From the NCBI RefSeq assembly GCF_000224145.3, contig NC_020166.2, positions 1,111,111 through 1,175,110 of the forward strand: 64,000 nucleotides of DNA. The letters are read 5' to 3'. Each line of letters starts with the position of its first letter. Within the stretch, counting starts at the first letter, position 1. The translations under genes and the position numbers were made by a program. Source of the DNA: Ciona intestinalis (Eukaryota > Chordata > Ascidiacea > Phlebobranchia > Cionidae). Shown in pieces: positions 10,401 through 19,200 of this stretch. The notes beneath the pieces were generated by a model that was not told the origin of the DNA, did not search any database, and saw nothing but the letters and a program-made list of their open reading frames with translations.

Positions 10401-11401
10401 ATCCAAACAAAAAGAGTGTTTGTTAAATAATGTAATTTATTAAAAACACAATTAAGAAATAAGGGCTAATATTTGCTGACGGTATCCATTTTACCCCATA
10501 GTAATAGATCTATCATTAAGCAATACATTAAACCTTAACCAGTTCGACCATGGCCTACGCTATGCCCTAAGGTCCTTTACTTGACCATGGTTTGGCAAAC
10601 ATTATAGAATAGGTCAGGAGAATAACCCAACACTGTAACGTGGTTTTCCAGCTAGGTAACTAAAACAATTACGAAAAAAGGCAGAGGCTGAATGCTGATG
10701 TAAGTTATGCATGAACGTAATACTTACGTGGGACGGGATAAGTACACGTAACTCGATCTTATCACTCGGTTCACGTCCACCCTGATGGAATCGGTCATGT
10801 TGGAAACTTGACCTTGATCGTTTTACGTCACTATCCCCGCTTTCTCGTACGTCATCATGGGATCTTTTATCTAGAGATCAAAAACTGTTAATCACTCAGA
10901 AATAATACGGAAGACTAAGACTTAGTGTTCATTAAAATACGCTGTCTGTTAAACGTACAAACTGTTATAACAATATAACGCTGTTTCAGCTAGGTGAGAC
11001 TCTACGAACCTATTTTAAACGTTTACCAATATGAAAGTATTTTTTCTATTTAACAGTACATTTATCTCAGTTATTTTATAACAGATACTGTACAACAGTG
11101 TTAAACGTACCTGCTTTGGTATAGCAGCTATAATTAAGGCAAAATAACTCGCATTGAATACGTTAGCATAGTTTTCTTTCTGCCTTACATAACCATAGGT
11201 CTTATTTACTTGAACTGTTCTTTACCACTGCTACAAATGTGAAATATAAAGTCATTTCAGAGCTGGCAGCTTGTGGCCAAAACCGAACGCAGGTTGTTAA
11301 TTAATTTTTGCGCTCACCAGGCACACCGTGTGCAATAAATGTCGTATGAAAGATTCATGAAAAGGATTACGCACTCACCGATACGGTGGCCAGACGGACA
11401 T
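4478..11401 (-). CDS. HNRNPK: hnRNP K, three-KH-domain RNA-binding protein
   Basis: Nuclear-cytoplasmic protein that binds C-rich RNA and DNA. CDS exons in transcript order are 11379-11401 (tentative), 11111-11127 (tentative), 10728-10870, 10044-10100, 9683-9726, 9488-9563, 8745-8852, 8557-8685, 8001-8148, 7578-7595, 6876-6906, 5718-5856, 5134-5193, 4950-5021 and 4478-4597 with a TAG stop. Together they give about 394 residues; the human protein has 463. KH1 shows AGAIIGKGGANIRDLR, KH2 shows AGTIIGLKGSRIKELRE and KH3 shows AASVIGKTGQRIRQIRE, so all three keep GxxG. The linker begins PIKNYDPNCFDDSYDYGG, close to the vertebrate KI region. It continues into an RGG box (GGRRGGRGGRGGFRSG) and a Gly/Tyr/Asp-rich stretch spread over exons of 18, 31 and 139 bp. 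All junctions from 10870 onwards are GT-AG and in phase. The first two exons are chosen only because they fit phase and splice sites. The start is uncertain; the identity is not. Confidence 0.93.
4608..4720 (-). mobile_element. MITE fragments, GGGACACC family
   Basis: Two damaged ends (GTAGGTTGGGGTAAGTTGGTAC and ATAGTAGAATGGGGTAAGATG, each cut by changes) and the interior word TTCATTCTATTTTCTCG. It lies in the last HNRNPK intron, next to the final exon. Confidence 0.45.
5355..5495 (-). mobile_element. MITE, truncated copy, reverse orientation
   Basis: Starts GGGGAAGATGGGACACC and runs through CTCGTCCTATTTGGTAGTAA and AGACCGTTGTTAATTG, which is the reverse complement of the usual interior order. 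It is directly abutted by another copy in forward orientation (5505-5688). Confidence 0.65.
5505..5688 (+). mobile_element. MITE, GGGACACC family
   Basis: Forward copy: AGATGGGACACCTTTAGCAC at the left, AACAATTAACAGCGGTCTAT inside, and AAGGTGTCCCATCTTCCCCC at the right end. It lies between HNRNPK exons 5718-5856 and 5134-5193. Confidence 0.75.
5900..6050. repeat. Low-complexity ATTAAAAAT-type tract
   Basis: Short degenerate words (TATCAAAAATTAC, TATTAAAAATATC, CATTAAAAAGTATT) repeat in an intron of HNRNPK. Simple sequence only. Confidence 0.5.
6911..7185 (-). repeat. tRNA-derived SINE, minus orientation, full
   Basis: On the minus strand it begins GTGCCGTGGCATAGTGGTTA, a tRNA-like A box, followed by a B-box-like GGTTTAAGGCTC. 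It ends in the GTTACATTCATTCATT tail. Two partial bodies appear in tandem. It lies in an HNRNPK intron, starting four bases from exon 6876-6906. Confidence 0.7.
7238..7445 (-). repeat. SINE fragment
   Basis: Same family, minus orientation. It keeps the GTTATAACACGGTTGTTTTA and CACCTCGTGCC words and the GGACTACCCAAAAGTGACC body. The head is missing. Confidence 0.6.
8222..8430 (-). repeat. SINE fragment, partly duplicated
   Basis: Two successive partial bodies, each with a GTTAT(G/A)(G/A)CAC(A/G) word followed by CACCTCGTGCC or CACCTTGTGC. It sits in the HNRNPK intron between the KH2 and RGG exons. Confidence 0.6.
10180..10285 (+). repeat. SINE 3' part
   Basis: Plus orientation. GGCGAGCACGAGGTGTATGA, then CCCGTGTTACGAAACGACTT, then GCCCTGCCATGCGGGGA match the family 3' half. 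Confidence 0.55.
10283..10505. mobile_element. Diverged MITE, GGGACACC family
   Basis: Ends ATAGGTTGGGGTAAAATGGT and CATTTTACCCCATAGTA form an imperfect inverted repeat. The interior retains CTCTTTGGTAGTAAAG. It is much more diverged than the other copies. Confidence 0.45.
11111..11127 (-). other. Candidate 17-bp HNRNPK microexon
   Basis: On the minus strand the block CTGCTATACCAAAGCAG lies between ATTATAG and GTACGTTT. Added to a 23-base first exon (11379-11401), it gives exactly the phase needed by exon 10728-10870. The support is splice-site and phase fit only. Confidence 0.3.
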
Positions 11402-12600
11402 CAGATATAACAGGGCATGTGAACTGTTGTTAGCCGTTGGGTGTATTTATACACGGTTGTTGCGTCACAAATATCTACACCTTGCATACAAATGTACAAT
11501 GCAGGCACTTATTCGAAAGAAAAACAAGTTGTATTACTATTCATATTTCCTCTATTAAATATATATATTATAGGGTTGGAGAAGATGGGATCCATTTTTG
11601 TTTTATTTTCTTGTCCCATCTGGTAGTATAAATCAAGAAAACTTTAAGAATTATAAAATCGTATCTTTATGACTCGGATAGACTGTTGTTATTTGTTTTA
11701 AACACGATCAGGATATTATGTGCTAAAGGTGTCCCGTTTCCCCCCACACTTGTTATAACACGCTTATGCATAAAACATAACTTATTTAATAAAAGGCGTA
11801 ACCGTTACACCCTAATTATAAAATCAAATTACAAATGACAAACATGAGTAAATGAGTGACAGATCGTACTTGTTAATTTAGAACCGATAAATCTAACACC
11901 ATATCATATTGCGCGCATAACTACGTACATTTTATTTCAATACCAATCGATACGGTGAGGACGAGACAATAGATGTAATATAAGCAATACAGAACGGTAG
12001 ACACCGATTTGAATAAAAGCATATGTAGAGTGTGCGTAACGGCTGGCGGACGGGCGCCGTCTTTGTATTTTAAAGCGAGTTTTTCCCGTTTTTCTCTTGG
12101 TATACCATCGTCTATTTTGAGCATAATAAATATGTTAAGTCTTATTGAGCGATTATTTTTAAAAAATACCGGTTTTGAAACGCAGAATAAAGTTATTTGC
12201 AAAATATCACGTCATATCTGCACACTCTCTAACGCCAACTAAAGACTATAATTTTACTCATTTTTTTAAAACAAAGTTGTTTTTTTTGCCACAAACCAAT
12301 TATTTAAACTTTAGTGAAATGCAGTACAACTGTTAATAAAGAAAATTCTGGGCATTACTTTTTATCTAGTTTTCAAATGTTTACAAATAGAAAATCAACA
12401 CATAAGAGATATAAGGCCTATGAATTAGCCACATTATGTGATACCTATACCCTGTTAGTACAATGAATGCCAGTAATAAGGCTTGCTTTGGACAATCAGT
12501 TTGCATTTGGGATAAAGTTATAAACACCACACAAACCAATCATTTTTGATACTCTGTTAACACATTGGCACAGTAGTTAGATGGTTTGCCTCTAGATCAG
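11402..12600. other. Upstream flank of HNRNPK
   Basis: Contains a MITE (11565-11755) and a short minus-strand open stretch near 12130 that I could not connect to any gene. The HNRNPK promoter probably lies here, but no TATA box or other defining site is clear. Confidence 0.4.
11565..11755 (-). mobile_element. MITE, GGGACACC family, reverse orientation
   Basis: Left end ATAGGGTTGGAGAAGATGGG, interior TTGTCCCATCTGGTAGTA and AAACACGATCAGGATATTAT, right end AAAGGTGTCCCGTTTCCCCC. Confidence 0.7.
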
Positions 12601-12695
12601 AGGGCCGAAGCTCGACACTGCCACCACCGTGGAGTTGTAGGCATATATCTTTGGGCAAGACACTTAACAGTCTTGCTCCAATACAGTGGTGACTA
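12565..12695 (+). repeat. SINE head and body fragment
   Basis: A decayed tRNA-like head (GGCACAGTAGTTAGATGG, then GGCCGAAGCTCGAC) is followed by TTGGGCAAGACACTTAACAG and a CCAATACAGTGGTGACTA body. The 3' half is missing. Confidence 0.6.
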
Positions 12696-13140
12696 AAAAA
12701 ATCACTAACAAGATTGCAGACGAACACAAATAAAAGATGAGAGATGACTAAACCTTTTTTTTATTTTGACGGTTGCACTTCTGGAGTATTTTATATTAGT
12801 CTTGGTGCAGTGGGTGAACTTGCACATACCAAACAACACACAGAAAACAAAACCATTTTTTAAGATTCTTTCTAAAACCTCATATTCAGTCAGGAAATGT
12901 GTTTTTAACTAAACAATATATATATGTTAAGTTAATATAATAATATGTATATACATTAAATGTCAAATTACGTAGATCCACCTTTGCTAAATCTAACAAT
13001 ACCTCCTAGCAATTGGAAAATGTTGGTTTGTAATGTAAATACTGAGGTAGCAATGAAATTGTTTAAAGTTGAAGATTCAAGCTGCATAAATCATTTGTAG
13101 TCATTGTATAGGCCTCCAAAAATTTTATTAATGAATTTGT
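12696..13140. other. Intergenic, nothing recognised
   Basis: AT-rich sequence with no coding-like frame, RNA gene or repeat that I can name. Confidence 0.4.
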
Positions 13141-13142
13141 CC

Positions 13143-13345
13143 GGTGCTGCAGCACAGTTGGTTGCACGTCTTACGCTAACCTAGAGGTTATGGGTTCAAG
13201 GATCATCGCTGCTACCCTTGTGGGGTATCTTCCTTGAGCAAGACACTTTACAGCAATTTCTCCAACCCAGTGGTCACTAATGGGTTGTCCAAAAGCACTA
13301 ATACGTCATAGGGATGTAAACTAATATATTCAAAACTTGATTGAA
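13143..13345 (+). repeat. tRNA-derived SINE, head and body
   Basis: GGTGCTGCAGCACAGTTGG resembles an A box and GGGTTCAAGGATCATC a B box. These are followed by GAGCAAGACACTTTACAGC and CCAACCCAGTGGTCACTAAT. The 3' end is missing, and an opposite-orientation fragment follows. Confidence 0.65.
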
Positions 13346-13475
13346 TGAATGTAACTTGCTTTATACTTACCTGGCCGACACTTAACAGTCATTTTAACAC
13401 GTTATTCTGTTTCATATACCTTGTGCCAGCTTACGAGTTACCATGTATGTTACTTTGAGGGTAATTAATTAGGAC
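13343..13475 (-). repeat. SINE 3' fragment, opposite orientation
   Basis: GAATGAATGTAACTTGCTTT is the tail in reverse. It continues through the tail-proximal body to GTGCCAGCTTACGAGTTACC. Confidence 0.6.
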
Positions 13476-13948
13476 TTTTTGGCGTAAACACACCATCGAT
13501 CGACTATAAAATAGTGTAAAAGCACCAAATGCAAAATAGCTTAATGTGTTTCTAAAGCCATTTTTTAACACAATTGCCTGACTTTTGCACAACAAAAATT
13601 AAACAATGGGTATCAGTAAAGCCTATAAGCAACATTTGCATCTTGAAACTAAATTTAGCACAACACAAAATTACGTCAACCTTTTATCACATATAGTAGG
13701 CAGCACACAGTTTATGAACCTCTACAATATACTTGCAACTTGCCATACATACATCCATTCAAACTTACTTGTTGATGAATCGGTTGCTTCTGACATTTTT
13801 GGTAGAAGTTCCTGGTGTTTAAACAGATTTTAAAATAGATGAATTCCTTGGAAAAAGATAAAAATATATGTAAAAAGTCTCCCATATGTTACAACATGAC
13901 TTGTTTTTTTCTTATAAAGTATCGCGTGTTACTGCTGATATAAAACGA
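13476..13948. other. Intergenic, ends at gap
   Basis: No supported gene. A 75-codon plus-strand frame at 13606-13833 has no family resemblance or splice context. The 3' part of the Harbinger transposase should lie in or beyond the adjoining gap but is not recognisable here. Confidence 0.4.
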
Positions 13949-13998
13949 NNNNNNNNNNNNNNNNNNNNNNNNNNNNNNNNNNNNNNNNNNNNNNNNNN
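13949..13998. other. Assembly gap, 50 N
   Basis: Exactly 50 Ns, so probably a placeholder of unknown true size. It truncates the Harbinger-type transposase gene. Confidence 0.99.
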
Positions 13999-14451
13999 GG
14001 TCAAATCAGGCGACGTTGTGGAGAAATTGCTTTCCTCCAAGGAGTGTCTATTTTTGTATTTTGGGGCTCAATAGCCTTCAGCAATGTATAGAATTTTTCT
14101 TTACTCATTCTAAAATATTGGTGACATTTGTCTGGGTCTCCAACTCCAAGAAGTTGCTCAGCCAGGATAAATTCTGATTTGCTGTCTCTTTCTTTTAGCA
14201 TTTCATGCACCCAAACATTTCTGAACATTAAAACAATAGCTTAATAAATATTCAAATAAGATATAGTATACTCTCACTTTATCACTATACTACTAATTTA
14301 CTCAAATGTAATACTCAAATACCATATGTGTAAGGATTTCTAACTTTATCACTGTACTATACCTTTCAATCCCTGATAAACTTTCATATAGAACATATGC
14401 TTCAATTGTGGAATGCAGATTAAGCAAAGTTTCAAAGCAAACTTCATCCAT
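13999..14451 (-). pseudogene. PIF/Harbinger-type transposase, N-terminal part, cut by gap
   Basis: Two exons can be joined on the minus strand: 14363-14451 (ATG at 14449-14451, 29 codons plus 2 bases) and 14220 down to the gap. The joint is GT-AG and in phase. The protein shows NVWVHEML, a charged stretch, then CHQYFRMSKEKFYTLLKAI and WRKAISPQRRL. This is the usual order in the N-terminal helical region of Harbinger (HARBI1-like) nucleases, ahead of the catalytic domain. A TGA follows RRLI at once, six bases before the Ns, so the frame is broken either truly or by a contig-end error. The catalytic part is not in the window. Whether this is a decayed transposon or a domesticated gene cannot be judged. 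No clear terminal inverted repeats were found. Confidence 0.7.
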
Positions 14452-14755
14452 TGCAGCAATACAATTGTCACTTTGGATAGGCCTACAATAATGTAATACC
14501 TGCTATAGGGCTATCATAATTTAATGCCTGCTACTGAGAACATAGAAAAATGCAGAAAAAAGGTCTTGATAATTTGACCAGCATAGCAGTATTCCACTGC
14601 TGTGTCGTACACATGGAAGCCTTATTGCTTTCAAACAAACATTTCTAACGCCAAAACCTAGTAATTTGTCAAAACTGTCACATCAAACGAAATAATGCAC
14701 GAAGATGTTATTTAACTCATTTTAACTCTGATTTAACTTATTTTATATCAAATTA
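14452..14755. other. Upstream of transposase, nothing further recognised
   Basis: AT-rich. It may be the 5' non-coding part of the Harbinger element, but I found no 3-bp target duplication or inverted terminal repeat. Confidence 0.3.
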
Positions 14756-14756
14756 T

Positions 14757-14985
14757 TCTACTTCGTGCCGTTCACGGCTATGCGGCAAAGTAGAAAATTT
14801 TCTACTTTGTCGCAGACGACGCAAGACCAACTCGTTGCAGCCGCACATCACCGTACAGACCGCACAACCGTCGCAGTGTGCATCAACCGCCGAAAGTTTG
14901 GCCGCAAGCCGCGCCGTAGACACCTTACGGCACCCGCAAGGGTGTATGTGTGCATCGGGCTGAAGAAACGAAATATCTGACGCGA
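14757..14985. other. CpG-rich block with nested palindromes
   Basis: A sharply delimited 230-bp GC- and CpG-rich island in AT-rich surroundings. It opens with an imperfect inverted repeat (CTACTTCGTGCCG ... CGGCAAAGTAG). This overlaps a 22-bp perfect palindrome centred near 14798 whose half is AAAGTAGAAAA. The palindrome extends with one mismatch into GCGGC and GTCGC. It could be a transposon terminus or a regulatory element. No function is assigned. Confidence 0.5.
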
Positions 14986-16204
14986 TGGGAAATTCCCTAA
15001 ATAAATAAATATCTTGCTCGTTTTACAACTAATTACTGAAAAGACACTGGTGTCTTTTATAAGGTTGTGGATAAGTTTCCACCTTCTGCATTTATTCAAT
15101 TTACAATTAAATTATTCAACTAATGTACTAAACCAAATATGTTTTTTTGTTTTTTCGTGTTAAAGGTTCTTTTGTGCGAGGCATTATTAAACGAACATAC
15201 GTGGATCGTAGTTACAGTCTTCTTCGGTATGCTAAGATATAACGTGCAAGCATTGCTTCAATACCAGTATTACTAGTTCATCTTTGAGGTGACTCGTTTA
15301 TGTAGCGATTTGGGAAAGCGAACCTTTGGACGCACATTTGCTCTTTGCCGATAGTTCTTTAAAAACGGTGCAGAACTTACAGGTGTAGCAGCGAATCGGC
15401 GGTAGCAGAAAATGTATGCAGGAAATGAGCAACAATAAAAGCGGTACCTGTTTTTCAAACGATATGATACGAACGTTGTTTTACATTCAATCATTTGCAG
15501 CAGTCAAACTTTGACGGGTGTTGACAATAAATCCGCCGGGTTCAACCGAACGCCAACAACACGAAACGGGCCTAAATACTTGGTAATTAGCCTAACTTGG
15601 AAGTATTAGCATTACATGTGTCGCTTGTCCGCGTGCTTTAACCGCTTATCATGCAAAGGCCTTCGCCAAGAAATATCACACGTGACGCGAATAGTAAACT
15701 TAATTCTCTCATGTTTCGTTTGGCGGGAAAATCAATTAGCGTATGTCAATAAGATTAAATTACCACAAGAAGTGGCGTTACTGCTCGGGGCTTTTGTTTA
15801 GTTACATTGGTATGTTTGTTGTTAGGTTACGGCGCTTGGGTTGGTTTATTTATAATACCACAAGCTTACAAAACACGCTTACACCTGTAATCGAGGAAAA
15901 TACAGACGAGTTCATGTATATAGCGTCGTAAAACAACAGCGCATGCGTGTTTAAGCGTGGGCAGACTTTTGTTGAAGTTTTACGCTGTGTAAAGTAGTTT
16001 AAGCGGTAAATATTCAAGTGCTTAACCGGTACTACGAGTTAATTGAAGTGTACTTAACCATTCGGCTGGTGTTACGCTAGAATTACGATCATATTGTTAC
16101 GCATACAGGGAATGGTTACATAGTAGATAGAATTCGATTTATATTAGTTAGAGGGTTTACATCAATATATTTCGTTTACATTGCCGTACGGATCCAACGT
16201 CTTT
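14986..16204. other. Intergenic upstream of CCDC62
   Basis: Includes the CCDC62 5' flank. From about 15270 to 16000 it is richer in CpG than the introns, as expected for a promoter region. No TATA box or conserved element could be assigned, and the short frames here do not look like exons. Confidence 0.4.
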
Positions 16205-19200
16205 ATGAAAATGCACCCACGGTTCCATAGTTCACCTAAATATTCTCAGGTATTTGTTTACTAAGTTTTAATTGAGTATTTGTGATAGTAGTAGCTGGTA
16301 CGTCTTATGTATTATATATTTGCATCAAGTGCTTACTATGCCTAACTATTAAAATACTTATATACCTTTTTTCTCTTGGTAGCTTCTGTTTCATGTAAAT
16401 GTGTTTCTACATATACAAATCCTAAATGGTTTAAAATGTTTCCCTATATTTTACCCAGGGAAGCAGTGGTTCTTATGCAGCAGATAGAAGTTATATTGAT
16501 GATGGCAAACATAACGTTTCTGAAGAACCATTGGTAATACATTTATACAGTAAATCATATAACCACATAGACAAACAGTATGTTCATGCTTCCCATACTG
16601 GTATGTACTTTAAAATCATAGAGCCAATTCATACATTACGTTACATTACCTTTTGTAGCAAGAGCAGCACGTTGTAAGTTTTTTCATTTGCTCAAATCAC
16701 TCACAAAGTAACATACATGGTAACTCGTAAGCTGGCACGAGGTGTTAAACCCGTGTGATAACGACTGTCGTTTTCCGGCCACCAAGGACAAAGTAAGTTA
16801 CATTCATTCATTCATTCAATAGGTAAACTTTTTTATTTGGAAGCATTGTTGGGCTTTCAAGTTTAACTAGACAGTTTATCATCAATGGATCAAATTTTAC
16901 CATTTTGTTTTTTCAGCAAATGTCTGATTTGGAAAGCGAGACGATACTAAAGCAAAGAAAGGAGTTGCAACTATTAATAGGCGAGTTAAAAGACAGAGAT
17001 AAAGAGCTGAACGAAATGGTTGCCGCTCACCAGCAACAACTTTCAGCGTGGGAGCGTGACCGACGCCGTGTTGTGGAACTTGAACACAGGAACGAGAGGC
17101 TTGAGGGTAGAATGACTTTAATCAAGTTTTTCCCAATAAAGAGCCAACCAATTGGTTGTTTATGATCATAATATTACATTCCTACCTGCTCTAATTTTAT
17201 TATACAATTAATTTGAATAGGAGACTTAACAACTTTTTAACATTCTAATTCTATTTTCAGTTGAAATCCGGAAGCGCAATGAACAACTTCGACTTTTGAT
17301 TCAACGTTTAAAAATTTCTGATTCCCGGCAGAAAACCAAAGATTCAATAATTGATACGACCAAACAAAAACTAGCGGAAGCTCAACATGAAATTGAATCG
17401 ACATCTGCAGAAAAGAGGGACTTAGAGGTGCAGAGTCTGCTATGTGTTTATTGTTTATAGTTTCATTTGTGTGGCTTACAAATGGATGGACAACAGAAAA
17501 TTACTGGGTACAAGGTTCAACTTGAACCATTTAAGGCCTTATAGGGGGTACCCTGTATTTTTTTTGCAATATGTAAATCAATAAACATTACAACCAATTA
17601 GGTGAATTTTGTTTTACATTTTGTGTATCTTACTATTATAGGTAATGTTGAATTTGGTAGCTTTTAATTGTCAAGTTGTCTATGTATTTTTGGCTTACAT
17701 GATTATTGATTTTTACTGGATTAATAAAGTTTGTGTTTATTTTAGAACATGAATGATGCGTTGAATACGTCCCTGTCCGATATTTCTTCTAAAATTGGGA
17801 GATTGGAAGCAAAAGAGCAAGAATTTTTCACACAATTACAACTTAAAGTAAGTATAGGTGACAGATCACACCTTCACAGCGTGTGCTATATGCATGGCAG
17901 AGGTTCCTAAACAGTTTGGCCCCTGTTTACAAAACCTACAAAGTCCCCCCCTTAGTTTCAAAGTCAAAAAAATTTAGCAACGAATTTTAAGGTCAAGGCG
18001 TTTTTTAACAGAATTTTAATTTTTACATCCATTGCTGGGGAAAAAATCCAGGTGCCCGGCATGCCTCATAGCAAATTCAACTTTAATATTAAACAACCTA
18101 ATATTTAATTTCCCTGTGAGTGAGGTTTTCCTCCGATTGATGCAAGGATTATTCCACTACCCCGAAACATTCCCTGCATTACAGGACGGTGATTTAGTTG
18201 AAGCTGAAAGCGAGATCCGTGAAATGAAATCAAAACTACGAAGAGTTGAAGTTGAACTGCACGAATGTAGGAAAAGCGCTGCAGCCGCTCATGTTGATTT
18301 AGAACAACAGAAAGCAAGATATAAACAGAGCAGAACAGAACTGGATAAAACCATAGGTAAGGGACTTGTAGTTGTAATTGTTCAATACCTATTGTATTAA
18401 TAACAATGCTATTATTATACTTTTTGACTCAGTGTAAGGAAGTCTGCTATTATTTAGAAAAATTGTATTTCTCTTCTTGCTCAGGCTATGTTATTATGAT
18501 CGATTGTTTTGCGTGTTTGAATTGAAGACATATATTAAAATCCGCGAATCTGACCCTGATCTGATGTTCATATAGTTGAACGATTCTTGTATAGTAAAAT
18601 ACAGTAATAATCTGGTTCTAAGAAAACGTAACCAACAAAAATCAAGTCCAACCACTAGTTATTAATTGAGAAATATATATCCGCCCAAATAGATTCTATT
18701 TGAATAAGAGACTAACGATGCCCTTTAGGCGAAATATATTTCTCAATTAATAACTAGTGGTTGGACTTGATTTTTGTTGGTTACGTTTTCATAGCACCAT
18801 ATTATTATTTTAATTAAAGATGTTTATTTTTTTGCAGCTGAAATGGCAACAAAGACGGGAGATTTGATATCGGCTCGACAAGAACTAACGATGCTACGCG
18901 AAGAGGTCCAGAATTTAAAAAGGGACCTATATGCAAGTGGTAGGTTTATCGTTGTGTGTATATGACATTGGGATTATTCTATATGGGTGAGGTTCTACAG
19001 AATGTCATGTGGACCAGAGTTGGCATTATAGTATTTCTCTGCAAATGCATGAATTAAAGGTGGAAATTTTTTATTTGTATTGAGTTTATTAGTGACCAAA
19101 GATCTGAAGAAGTTCATTTGCTCTTAGTGACCAAAGATTTGTCCCATAGTTTTAGTAATGGGACGATTTTGCCCAAATCCTGGTTCGGTAATACGCCACA

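Noticed and set aside
11921..12202. Minus-strand open frame including MLKIDDGIPREKREKLALKY
   Set aside because: It looks mildly coding, but no splice partner, family or phase fit with HNRNPK was found.
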